Shown here: in pieces, positions 46,193 to 54,547 of the stretch | Position numbering within the stretch: the first letter of the stretch is position 1 | Layout: every line of letters starts with the position of its first letter | Source of the DNA: Phreatobacter sp. | Lineage (GTDB): Bacteria > Pseudomonadota > Alphaproteobacteria > Rhizobiales > Phreatobacteraceae | DNA length: 64,000 nt | Direction of reading: 5' to 3' | NCBI RefSeq assembly: GCF_016793595.1 | Contig: NZ_JAEULY010000009.1 | Coordinates: 62,001-126,000, forward strand | The notes under the pieces: generated by a model | The model's input: the letters and a program-made list of their open reading frames with translations, nothing else | Told to the model about the DNA's origin: nothing | The model's database searches: none | Translations under genes and position numbers: made by a program

Positions 46193-46269
46193 GGCGGGGT
46201 AGCTCAGTTGGTGAGAGCGCAGGATTCATAACCCTGAGGTCGGCAGTTCGACTCTGCCTCCCGCTACCA
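46193..46269 (+). tRNA. tRNA-Met (anticodon CAT)
   Basis: A 77-nt cloverleaf with GCTC/GAGC D-stem, anticodon loop TTCATAA, GGCAG/CTGCC T-stem, a seven-pair acceptor stem with G-U at both ends (GGCGGGG/TCCCGCT) and encoded ACCA. The acceptor stem pairs at position 1 and is not the C1-A72 mismatch of initiator tRNA, so it reads as elongator Met. tRNA-Ile2 (also CAT in the gene) is not fully excluded. The anticodon stem (CAGGA/CCCTG) has an A31-C39 mismatch next to the loop. Confidence 0.93.
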
Positions 46270-46887
46270 AGGCATCATCCGACATAGCTGGATTCGTTGC
46301 GCCGACGTGGCTGGAACGCGCGGATCGGCCACGATTGCCCGACGTGCCGTTCCGGCGCACCCATTCTCGGCGAATCTCCATGGTTGGCGACACAGGCAAG
46401 AAGGCCGGCGCGAGCCCGACGGCCCCTCGCCCGGCGGCGGCGTGAGGCGCTGAGCCCATTGGCGTGGCCTCGGCAAAGGGTCGAGAGCGTCGCGGCCGTT
46501 CCTGTTTCGCTGTCCGGTTCGGGAATTCCCGCCTCGCCCGGTTTGGTACACGCGCCTTCAACCGACGATGGTTGCGTCCCGTGGCGACACGCGCCTGCCG
46601 GCAAATATCCGCGCGTCATCTCGCCCTGCCGGGTCATTGACGCCCCGAAGCCACCGATTCGGACACGGCCCGCTCCTTGCGTGCAAATCCATGCGGGCCT
46701 TGCGTTGTCCCGGTCGGGGACACCTCATCCGATCCGGGAACAACAGCACCGGTCCGCGATGACACGATGCAGCAATGACGCTGGGTCATCTCATTAACAC
46801 TATCGGTAATCAAAGGTTGCTCCCTTTCCTCGAATGCAAGTAATCCAACACTCGGGAACGGGGATCGGCTCACAGGAGCGATCCGTT
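46270..46887. other. 618-bp gap between tRNA-Met and the carrier-protein operon
   Basis: Several short open frames occur on both strands but none has a ribosome site plus recognisable protein character. A 6-bp hairpin TGTCCC/GGGACA occurs at 46706-46722. The last 100 bp (from about 46785) become AT-richer and probably hold the operon promoter. No repeat of the tRNA 3' end was found that would mark an integration site. Confidence 0.5.
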
Positions 46888-47139
46888 ATGAAGGATCAGA
46901 TCAGCGAGATCATCGCGCGGACCGTCGAGCTGCCGGGGGGCATCGACAGTCTGACCGACACATCCGACCTCTACGAGGCGGGCATGACGTCGTTTGGCTC
47001 GGTCCAGCTCATGCTGGCACTGGAAGAGGCTTTCGATGTCGAGTTTCCCGAGCGGATGCTTAACCGCCGGCTTTTCTCCTCCATCGCGACCATCCGGGCC
47101 GCCCTGGACGAACTGACCTCCGAGAAGGCGGGAGCCTGA
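46888..47139 (+). CDS. Stand-alone carrier protein (aminoacyl carrier protein)
   Basis: This ACP-like helical bundle of 83 residues starts at ATG 46888 behind CAGGAG. The phosphopantetheine Ser is Ser35 in AGMTSFGSVQLMLALEEAFDVEF. The usual DSL is replaced by TSF, as in carrier proteins paired with amino acid:CP ligases. It is the first gene of a six-gene run and 2 bp before the flavoprotein gene. It is expected to be loaded with a small amino acid by the ligase two genes downstream. Confidence 0.88.
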   Translation: MKDQISEIIARTVELPGGIDSLTDTSDLYEAGMTSFGSVQLMLALEEAFDVEFPERMLNRRLFSSIATIRAALDELTSEKAGA

Positions 47140-47141
47140 TC

Positions 47142-48335
47142 ATGCTAGACCGGACGGGTTCCGACCGCGCTGCGGGCGCGGCGTCTGCTGCCATGCGTAT
47201 GAAGGAGGTGGCGAAGGTCGCCAGCCTCCACGCCGACGCCGTCGACCGCGATGCCCGCTTCCCCCGCGAGGCGGTGGATGCGATGCGCGAGGCCCGTCTG
47301 CTTGGCCTGATGATCCCGCGTGAGCACGGTGGCGAGGGCGCCGATTTCGCCGAGATCGCCGACCTCTGCGCGGCGCTCGGCGGCGCCTGCTCGGCGGCTG
47401 GCATGGTCTTCGCCATGCACCAGATCAAGGTCGCGAGCCTCGTCCACCATGGCGAAGGCAGCGACTGGATGCGCGATTTCATGCGCCGGATCGCCCGCGA
47501 CCAGCTTCTCATCGCCTCGTCGACCTCCGAAGGCGGCATCGGCGGCGATCTGCGCAATTCCGTCTGCTCCATCGTTCCGGACGGCGATCACGTCACGCTG
47601 GAGAAGGACGCGATCGTCATCTCCTACGGCCTCGACGCCGACGCCGTCCTCGCTACCGCCCGCCGCGCTCCGGACGCCGCCTCGTCCGACCAGGTCATGG
47701 TCGTGATCGAGAAGCATCAGGCGGGCCTTGCGCAGACTTCCGTGTGGGACACGCTCGGCATGCGCGGCACCGCTTCGCACGGCTTCAAGCTGACGACCCG
47801 CGTGCCGGCCGCTCAGGTCTTCCCGAAGCCCTTCGCGGAGATCGCCGCGCAAAGCATGCTCGCCTCCTCGCACCTGTTCTGGTCGGCGCTCTGGTTCGGC
47901 ATTGCCGGTTCAGCGCTGTCCAAGGCGCAGGCCGCCGTCAAGGCAGCCGCCCGCAAGACGCCGAACAGCCTGCCGCCCGGTGCTGCGCGCCTTGCCGCCG
48001 CCGCCGCCGACCTCTCGGGCCTGAAGGCGCTGGTGCGCGACGGCATCGCCCGGTTCGAACGGGCCCGCCACGACGAGGACGAGCTGAACTCCATGGCTTT
48101 CGCCATTGCCATGAACGCGGTGAAGGTCGAGGCCTCCGAAAAGGCCGTGGCCATCGTCCAGGCGGCGCTCGGCATCATCGGCATCCAGGGCTACAAGAAC
48201 GCCAACCCGCTGTCGGTCGGCCGCCAGCTTCGCGACATCCTGTCCGCGCCGCTGATGATCGCCAACGACCGCGTGCTCGCCAACACATCGACCATGCTTC
48301 TCATGTCGCGCCTCGACACCGAGCTGGAGGGCTGA
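47142..48335 (+). CDS. Acyl-CoA dehydrogenase-like flavoprotein
   Basis: The 397-residue protein has the acyl-CoA dehydrogenase fold: N-terminal helical domain, a middle beta domain with SSTSEGGIGGDLRN and DTLGMRGTASHGFKLT, and a C-terminal helical domain ending in GIQGYKNANPLSVGRQLRDILSAPLMIAND, the substrate-tunnel and dimer region. It sits between a carrier protein and an aminoacyl-CP ligase. In pyrrole-type biosynthesis (PltE, RedW) related enzymes oxidise a carrier-bound amino acid, so this one may do the same to the loaded residue (inference). Fatty acid beta-oxidation is less likely, because no hydratase or thiolase is near. Confidence 0.85.
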   Translation: MLDRTGSDRAAGAASAAMRMKEVAKVASLHADAVDRDARFPREAVDAMREARLLGLMIPREHGGEGADFAEIADLCAALGGACSAAGMVFAMHQIKVASLVHHGEGSDWMRDFMRRIARDQLLIASSTSEGGIGGDLRNSVCSIVPDGDHVTLEKDAIVISYGLDADAVLATARRAPDAASSDQVMVVIEKHQAGLAQTSVWDTLGMRGTASHGFKLTTRVPAAQVFPKPFAEIAAQSMLASSHLFWSALWFGIAGSALSKAQAAVKAAARKTPNSLPPGAARLAAAAADLSGLKALVRDGIARFERARHDEDELNSMAFAIAMNAVKVEASEKAVAIVQAALGIIGIQGYKNANPLSVGRQLRDILSAPLMIANDRVLANTSTMLLMSRLDTELEG

Positions 48336-48338
48336 TCC

Positions 48339-49262
48339 GTGCTTGCCAAGACCCCCACCACTGAAACCTCCTTCCTCGACGAACTGTTCGACCGCGGTCT
48401 GTTGATCGAGACCGGTGTCGACGGTCTCTACGGTCGCTCCGGCTTGTTCGAGGCCATCGGCGATGGCTTCCAGGCGCTGGTCAGCCGCTACGGCGCCGCG
48501 GACAAGGCCGAGGTCGTGCGCTTCCCGCCGGCCATGGCCCGCTCGGTCTTCGAGCAGTCGGGCTACATGAAGAGCTTTCCGCAGCTTGCCGGCACCGTGC
48601 ACTGCTTCTGCGGCAACCCCGCCGACCATGTCAGCCTCCTGCAGACGATCGAGCAGAAGGGTGACTGGACCGAGGGGCAGAAGGCCAGCGACGTCGTGCT
48701 GACGCCCGCCGCCTGCTATCCGCTCTATCCGACCGCCGCCAGGCGCGGCGACCTGCCGGTCGAGGGCCGCCTCTACGACCTGCTCTCCTATTGCTTCCGG
48801 CACGAACCCTCCAAGGATCCGGCCCGCCAGCAGTTCTTCCGCATGCGCGAATATGTCCGCATGGGCACGCCCGACCAGGTCACCGAATTCCGCGCCAACT
48901 GGCTGGAGCGTGGCCAGAAGCTGATCGGCGATCTCGGCCTGCCCTTCGCCGTCGATGTCGCCAACGATCCGTTCTTCGGCCGCACCGGCAAGATGCTCGC
49001 CGTGAACCAGCGCGACCAGCGGCTGAAATTCGAGCTGCTCATCCCGATCGAGAGCGAGGAGAACCCGACGGCCTGCCTCTCGTTCAACTATCATCAGGAC
49101 CATTTCGGCAAGACGTTCGGCCTGACCTCCGCCGACGGCGAGGTCGCGCACACGGCCTGCGTCGGTTTCGGGCATGAGCGTGTCATTCTGGCCCTCCTGA
49201 AGCATCACGGCACCGATGTCGCGCGCTGGCCGGCGTCGGTCCGTACCGCCCTGGGCCTTTGA
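48339..49262 (+). CDS. Amino acid:[carrier protein] ligase (seryl-tRNA synthetase-like)
   Basis: This class II synthetase homologue of 307 residues lacks the tRNA-binding arm. It resembles the aa:CP ligases of Bradyrhizobium and Agrobacterium, which adenylate glycine or alanine and load it on a carrier protein. Motif 2 is [21 protein letters not shown], broken by no insertions, and motif 3 is [12 protein letters not shown]. Zinc ligands C126, E171 and C274 line up with the Cys-Glu-Cys set of the Bradyrhizobium enzyme. The start is GTG 48339, 3 bp after the flavoprotein stop. The amino acid cannot be read directly; Gly or Ala is likely. Confidence 0.92.
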   Translation: MLAKTPTTETSFLDELFDRGLLIETGVDGLYGRSGLFEAIGDGFQALVSRYGAADKAEVVRFPPAMARSVFEQSGYMKSFPQLAGTVHCFCGNPADHVSLLQTIEQKGDWTEGQKASDVVLTPAACYPLYPTAARRGDLPVEGRLYDLLSYCFRHEPSKDPARQQFFRMREYVRMGTPDQVTEFRANWLERGQKLIGDLGLPFAVDVANDPFFGRTGKMLAVNQRDQRLKFELLIPIESEENPTACLSFNYHQDHFGKTFGLTSADGEVAHTACVGFGHERVILALLKHHGTDVARWPASVRTALGL

Positions 49263-49264
49263 CC

Positions 49265-50278
49265 ATGCAGGTCGTCTTTCCCGAACTCGATGCGGCGAAC
49301 TATCCGCGCCACGCCCTGCACCACGCGGAGCGGGCCTGGCCGGAGACAAACTGCCACACCGACCTGTTCATCGAATTGCTGCACACGCTCGGCCGCGAGC
49401 CCGCGGCCGGCCTCGGCATGACCGTCGCGCAGGATTTCGAAGGCGACCAGTTTACTTTCTTCAAGATGCCGACGCGCGATATCGAGACCCTGTTCGGCCT
49501 CGACGTGCAGGAGCTGTCGATCTACCGGCCTCTCGTCGATCATATCGAGGAGCAGGCTGCACGCGGCCGCATCGCCCTCGTCGAGGTCGATGCGCACCGC
49601 CTGCCCGACACGCGCGGCGTGACCTACCTCGCCGACCATTCGAAGACGACGATCGCGGTCAACCGCTTCGACCGCGCCTCGGCTGCGCTCGGCTATTTCC
49701 ACAATGCCGGCTATTTCGAGATGGCGGGCGAGGATGTCGAGCACCTGCTCGGCTTCGGCTCGGTCGCGCGACCGGTCCTGCCGCCCTACGTCGAATTCGC
49801 CAAGGTTTCGGGTCCGGGTCTCACCGGGCGCGCGCTGCGGGACGCGGCCATCGCCCGCTTCGCCGATCATTGGGCCAACCGGCCTGAGCGCAACCCGGTC
49901 GATGCCTATCGCGCGGCCCTGCCGGCCCATCTCGACTGGCTCGCCAGCGAGCCGCCGTGCTCGTTCCACCCCTATGCCTTCAACACCGCGCGGCAGTTCG
50001 GCGCCTGCATGTCGCTGCTCGCCGCGCATCTCGACTGGCTCGCACGTCAGGGCATCGGAGGGCTCGGCCAGCCCATCGCGCTCTGCGAGGCCATGTCATC
50101 CGGCATGAAGACGTTCCAATTCCTTCTCGCCCGCGCCCGCGCGCGCAAGAAGGCGGATGGTCTGGACGCAGCCCTTGCCGCCATCGCCCGCGACTACGAC
50201 CTGGCCATGGACGAGATCGGTCGCGCCTTCGGCTTCACCGCAACCCGGACACCGACGCTCGTCCGGACCGCCTCCTGA
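49265..50278 (+). CDS. DUF1839 family protein
   Basis: The 337-residue protein has no known activity. It contains HTDLFIELLHTLGREPAAGLG, DFEGDQFTFFKMP, VDAHRLPDTRGVTY and RIALVEVD. Its mostly alpha/beta N-terminal half (about 1-180) and helical C-terminal half suggest a cytosolic enzyme or scaffold. DUF1839 genes are repeatedly found next to aa:CP ligases, so it probably acts on the loaded carrier. The start is ATG 49265; an in-frame TTG at 49259 overlaps the ligase stop. Confidence 0.8.
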   Translation: MQVVFPELDAANYPRHALHHAERAWPETNCHTDLFIELLHTLGREPAAGLGMTVAQDFEGDQFTFFKMPTRDIETLFGLDVQELSIYRPLVDHIEEQAARGRIALVEVDAHRLPDTRGVTYLADHSKTTIAVNRFDRASAALGYFHNAGYFEMAGEDVEHLLGFGSVARPVLPPYVEFAKVSGPGLTGRALRDAAIARFADHWANRPERNPVDAYRAALPAHLDWLASEPPCSFHPYAFNTARQFGACMSLLAAHLDWLARQGIGGLGQPIALCEAMSSGMKTFQFLLARARARKKADGLDAALAAIARDYDLAMDEIGRAFGFTATRTPTLVRTAS

Positions 50279-50286
50279 GAGCAAGC

Positions 50287-52746
50287 ATGGCACGCATCCG
50301 CAGCATATCGGGCGACACGAGTGTCCTCCTCGCTGCGGGCTGGTCGCTGACGACATGCGAGGCCGATGCCGCCGCGGTGCCAGGCGATCTGCCGGCCGAT
50401 TGCGCCTGGCTGCCGGCCGAAGTCCCCGGCACGGTCGAGAGCGCCTTCCGTGCGGCCGGAGGACAGGCCCCCGACGGCAGGTCGCTGCACGACCTGGATG
50501 TCTGGTACCGGATCGTGTTCGAAGCGCGCGGCGCCTGCACGTTCCGCTTTCACGGACTTGCGACCCATGCCGAGATATTCCTCGACGGGCAGCCGGTGTT
50601 GGCCAGCAATTCCATGTTCCTCGCGCACGATCTGGATTTTGCGGGCACGGGCCGCCAAGAACTGGCGATCCGTTTCCGCGCGCTGAATGCGTCTCTCGCT
50701 GAAGCCAAGGGCCCGCGCGCGCGCTGGCGGCCGATGATGATCCAGCCCGGGACGCTGCGTCTCGCCCGAACCACGCCGCTCGGCCACATGCCCGGCTGGA
50801 CGCCGCCGGTCGCGATCGTCGGCCCGTGGCAGCCGGTGGAGCTCATCCATCGCGGCGCGCCGTTCCGCGTGCGCTCAACCCGGTTGGTGGCGGGCCTGCA
50901 CGACGATCTCGGCGTCCTGGACGCGAGCATCACGCTGGATGGTACGGTCACGGAACCGGTCGAACTGCTTTGCGCCGGCCACGCTCATGCATTGCACCGC
51001 TCGGACGAGGCGAGCTGGTCGGGCCGCCTGACCATGGACGGCATCGCGCCGTGGTGGCCATACACCCATGGTGAACCGGCGCTGCACGATGTGGCGATCC
51101 GCGTCGGCAGCACCGTCGTCGGCCTCGGCCGGGTGGGCTTCCGTGCGCTCGCGGTTGACCACGGCGCCGATGGCAAGGGCTTCGCGCTTGTCGTCAACAA
51201 GGAACGCATCTTCTGCCGCGGCGCGTCGTGGATGCCGGCCGATCCAGCCGCTCCCGCAGCCCGGGATCCGCGTCATCTGCTGACGCTCGCCCGCGACGCC
51301 GGCATGAACATGATCCGCCTGTCTGGCACGATGACGCCGGAATCGGACGCTTTCCACGATCTTTGCGACGAGTTCGGCATCCTCGTCTGGCATGACCTGC
51401 CGTTCGCCAATTTCGATTATCCAGCCGCCGATCCGGCCTTTGCGGCGCTGGTCGAGGCGGAAGTGCGCCAGTTGCTCGACCGACGGCAGGGAGCGCCTTC
51501 GCTCGCCGTCATCTGCGGCGGCAGCGAGATCGCCCAGCAGGCGACCATGCTCGGCCTGACGCCGCAGCAGGCCGCGATGCCGCTGTTCGAGGAGACCTTT
51601 TCCGCCATCACGGCCGAATCCGTGCCGCAGGCGGCCTATGTCCCGCACACGCCCTGGGGCGGCGCCCTGCCCTTCACCACGGATGAAGGCGTCACGCACT
51701 ATTTCGGCGTCGGCGCCTATCGCCGGCCGCTGGAGGATGCACGCCGCGCCGAGGTGCGCTTCGCCAGCGAGTGCCTCGCCTTCGCCAACGTGCCCTCGCC
51801 CGCAGCGCTCCGTCGCGATGACCTGAACAACCCCGCATCGGTGGGATGGAAGCGCGGCGTTCCCCGCGACGCCGGCGCAGACTGGGATTTCGAGGACGTG
51901 CGGGACCATTACGTCCGCGCGCTCTACGGCGTCGACCCCGAAGCCCTGCGAAGCGCTGACCCCGCCCGTTATCTTGCTCTCGGCCGCGCCGCGCCGGCGG
52001 AACTCATGGAAGCGGTCTTCGCCGAGTGGCGCCGCGCAGGTTCGCCCTGCGGCGGCGGCCTCGTCTGGTTCCTCAACGACCTCATGCCCGGCGCGGGCTG
52101 GGGCGTTCTCGATCACGCAGCCATGCCGAAATCGACCTATCACGCCCTGAAGCGGGCCTTTCGCCCTGTGCACCTCGGCCTCACAGACGAGGGGCTGAAC
52201 GGTCTCGGCATCCACCTCACCAACGAGACCGCCGAATCCCGCCGGTTGGTCCTGTCGCTCGCGAGCTACGGCGAGGGGCCGCACCCGCTCGCCAAAACCG
52301 CAACGGAAATGACCCTGACGCCCGGCTCCGCGACGAGCACGACCAGTCACGCTCTTCTTGGCCGCTTCTTCGATATCGCCAACGCCTACCGCTTCGGCCC
52401 ACGCGCTCATGAGGTGACACTCGCGCGCCTGGCGGATGCCGAGACAGGCGCGCTGGTTGCCGAGGCCGCACACGTGCTGCCCGGTTGCGCCGCCGAGCCG
52501 CGCGATATCGGCCTTGCCGTCCAGACCGGCGGAACACCGGACGCCCCGATTCTGACGATCACCTCGGAGCGTCTGGCCCGGTTCGTCACGATCGACGACG
52601 AGCGGCTCTGCCCGGACGACGAGGGTTTCTGCCTTGCGCCGGGAGAGTCCCGTCTCGTGCCGCTGCGCGGCGCGCCCGGTCCTGCGCCCCGTGGTGCGGT
52701 TGCCGCCCTGAACAGCCACCCGGTCGCCTACGGGGTCGCCGCATGA
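50287..52746 (+). CDS. Glycoside hydrolase family 2-like protein (beta-mannosidase type)
   Basis: The 819-residue protein has the GH2 layout: N-terminal jelly-roll sugar-binding domain (about 45-190), an Ig-like domain (about 195-290), a TIM-barrel (about 295-600) and C-terminal beta domains. The acid/base Glu candidate is E414 in ICGGSEIAQQ (usual CGNNE), and the nucleophile candidate is E495 in RFASECLAF. No signal peptide is seen, so it acts in the cytosol, perhaps on lipid-linked or recycled oligosaccharide. It lies 8 bp after DUF1839 and overlaps the next gene by 4 bp. Confidence 0.82.
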   Translation: MARIRSISGDTSVLLAAGWSLTTCEADAAAVPGDLPADCAWLPAEVPGTVESAFRAAGGQAPDGRSLHDLDVWYRIVFEARGACTFRFHGLATHAEIFLDGQPVLASNSMFLAHDLDFAGTGRQELAIRFRALNASLAEAKGPRARWRPMMIQPGTLRLARTTPLGHMPGWTPPVAIVGPWQPVELIHRGAPFRVRSTRLVAGLHDDLGVLDASITLDGTVTEPVELLCAGHAHALHRSDEASWSGRLTMDGIAPWWPYTHGEPALHDVAIRVGSTVVGLGRVGFRALAVDHGADGKGFALVVNKERIFCRGASWMPADPAAPAARDPRHLLTLARDAGMNMIRLSGTMTPESDAFHDLCDEFGILVWHDLPFANFDYPAADPAFAALVEAEVRQLLDRRQGAPSLAVICGGSEIAQQATMLGLTPQQAAMPLFEETFSAITAESVPQAAYVPHTPWGGALPFTTDEGVTHYFGVGAYRRPLEDARRAEVRFASECLAFANVPSPAALRRDDLNNPASVGWKRGVPRDAGADWDFEDVRDHYVRALYGVDPEALRSADPARYLALGRAAPAELMEAVFAEWRRAGSPCGGGLVWFLNDLMPGAGWGVLDHAAMPKSTYHALKRAFRPVHLGLTDEGLNGLGIHLTNETAESRRLVLSLASYGEGPHPLAKTATEMTLTPGSATSTTSHALLGRFFDIANAYRFGPRAHEVTLARLADAETGALVAEAAHVLPGCAAEPRDIGLAVQTGGTPDAPILTITSERLARFVTIDDERLCPDDEGFCLAPGESRLVPLRGAPGPAPRGAVAALNSHPVAYGVAA

Positions 52747-54482
52747 TCCCGGTCACGTTCGACGGCATGCTCGGCAAGCTGTATCTGCCGTCAGGTCCCG
52801 CCTCCGGGCTCGGGGTCGTTGTGGTGCCGCCCCACGGGCTGGAGGCGCTGGCGGCCACCAAGAGCCTGCGCATCCTCGCGGATGGGCTCGCAGCCGCTGG
52901 TCACGCCGTGCTGCGTTATGATCTGCCGGGAACCGCCGACTCGCTCGGCGGCGATGGTGATCCGGACCGCGTGCCTGTCTGGACGGCGAGCGTCGCGACC
53001 GCTGCCGGGATGCTGCGCGAATGCGCCGGCACCGGCGGGACTATCGTTCTCGGCCTGCGATTCGGCGCGCTGATCGGAACGCTCGGCTCTGAGGCGATCC
53101 CAGACCTCGCCGGCCTCGTCCTGCTCGATCCGGTCGTCCGCGGCCGTCTGTACGCCCGCGAACTCGCCATCACCGCCCGGGCGGTCGCCGAGGGCGCACG
53201 GCTTGACCCGGATGCGACCTCGACGCCGGAGGGCCTTCTGGTCGGCGGCCATCTGACCACGCCGGAAACGCTCAAGGCCATCGGCGGCCTCGACCTCGGC
53301 AAGATTCCGGCCCCTGCGGCTCCGGTCATGATCCTGCACCGCAAGGGCGCGGCCGATGCAGCCGCGCTCGCCTCTGTTTGGGCCACGCAGACCATCGTCA
53401 CGGCGGCAGAAGCGACCGGATTCGACGGCATCTCCATCAGTCCCACCATGGCGACCACGCCGCACGAGGCTTTCGGGACGGCGATCGACTGGACCGAGAC
53501 GCTGCCTCGCCGCGCCCTGACCACGCCGGGCGCGATCGGCGCTGCGAGCCTGTCCGGCCCGGAATTCGTCGAAAATGCGATCACCTTCGGCGAGGGCGGC
53601 CGATTGTTCGGCGTGTTCTGTGATCCGGTCGATCCCGATCCGGCGAAGCCGGCCGTCCTGATCGTCAATGCCGGCCGCAATCCGCATGTGGGCTGGGCCC
53701 GATCCGGCGTCGATCTTGCCCGACGGCTGGCGGCGGATGGCGTCGCATCCCTGCGCATCGACCTCGCGGGCATCGGCGACGGCGTCGACCGCCCGGGTGC
53801 CCCCGACGCCGTCGAAAGCGTGCTCTATCACCCCGCGACGGAGCTCGATACCGCCGCCGCCATCGACCTTCTCGCCGCGCACAGGCCCGGTCCTATCGTG
53901 CTTTCGGGCGCGTGCAGCGGCGCCTATCTCGCCTTCCATAGCGCCGCGCGCGATCCGCGCATCGCCGGGCTCGTCCTCGTCAACATCCAGCGCTTCGTCT
54001 GGCGCAAGGGCGAGACGGTCGCAGAGGCCATCGCCTCGGCCTATCCTCTTGCTTCCAGCTATGTCGCCAAGGTGTGGAGCGCGCGCTCCTGGCGGCGCGT
54101 GCTGACCGGCGAGCGCAAGCTCTGGCCGCTCGTGCGCGAGTTCGCCCGCCGCGCGACAAGCCGGCTGCGCGCGGTCGTGCCGTCGAGCGAGACCCGACGC
54201 GCCCGCGCGATGATGTCCCGCCTTCAGGCGCGCGGCGTACGCGTCGAACTGTTCTTCAGCGCGGATGATCCCGGCCTCGGCGACCTCGCGCTCCATTTCG
54301 GAGCAGGCGGACGCCGCCTCGCCAACGATCCGCGCATCGTCATGACGCTGGTTGCCAGTTCCGATCACGACCTGACGCCGCCGGCCGCAAGGCAGGCGCT
54401 GTTCGAGCGCGTTCTGGCAGCAACACGCGCGGTCCAGAGTTCGGCCGGAAAACAGGTCGCTCACGGCACAACTTCTGCTTGA
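52743..54482 (+). CDS. Tandem alpha/beta-hydrolase with a degenerate N-half and Cys elbow in the C-half
   Basis: The 579-residue protein contains two alpha/beta-hydrolase units. In the first (about 20-270) the nucleophile elbow reads LGLRFGA, with Arg106 in place of Ser, so it is probably inactive. In the second (about 300-575) it is SGACSGAYLAF with Cys391, followed by a plausible acid and a His in SSDHDLTPP. Cys nucleophiles occur in dienelactone hydrolases and in acyltransferases using thioesters. It overlaps the GH2 gene stop (ATGA) and may take the aminoacyl group from the carrier protein (inference). Confidence 0.8.
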   Translation: MIPVTFDGMLGKLYLPSGPASGLGVVVVPPHGLEALAATKSLRILADGLAAAGHAVLRYDLPGTADSLGGDGDPDRVPVWTASVATAAGMLRECAGTGGTIVLGLRFGALIGTLGSEAIPDLAGLVLLDPVVRGRLYARELAITARAVAEGARLDPDATSTPEGLLVGGHLTTPETLKAIGGLDLGKIPAPAAPVMILHRKGAADAAALASVWATQTIVTAAEATGFDGISISPTMATTPHEAFGTAIDWTETLPRRALTTPGAIGAASLSGPEFVENAITFGEGGRLFGVFCDPVDPDPAKPAVLIVNAGRNPHVGWARSGVDLARRLAADGVASLRIDLAGIGDGVDRPGAPDAVESVLYHPATELDTAAAIDLLAAHRPGPIVLSGACSGAYLAFHSAARDPRIAGLVLVNIQRFVWRKGETVAEAIASAYPLASSYVAKVWSARSWRRVLTGERKLWPLVREFARRATSRLRAVVPSSETRRARAMMSRLQARGVRVELFFSADDPGLGDLALHFGAGGRRLANDPRIVMTLVASSDHDLTPPAARQALFERVLAATRAVQSSAGKQVAHGTTSA

Positions 54483-54504
54483 GCTTAGGCGAACATGCGG
54501 TAGG

Positions 54505-54521
54505 CGTCCCACTCTGGGACG
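54505..54521 (+). other. Stem-loop before the sugar transferase gene
   Basis: CGTCCCA/TGGGACG with a 3-base loop, followed by TTTC, lies 22 bp past the hydrolase stop. It may be an attenuator between the aminoacyl operon and the exopolysaccharide genes. A weak CTTGAG-like -35 also lies just upstream. Confidence 0.5.
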
Positions 54522-54547
54522 TTTCGCGAAGTCGTCGAGTATGTCTG

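Noticed and set aside
46297..46797. 166-codon plus-strand frame after the tRNA
   Set aside because: Arg/Pro-rich composition, no ribosome site and no protein-like pattern. It looks like a chance frame in GC-rich DNA.
46193..46887. tRNA-Met 3' end as an attachment site for a genomic island carrying the aminoacyl operon
   Set aside because: No integrase and no second copy of the tRNA 3' end were found in the window, and codon use of the operon looks like that of its neighbours.
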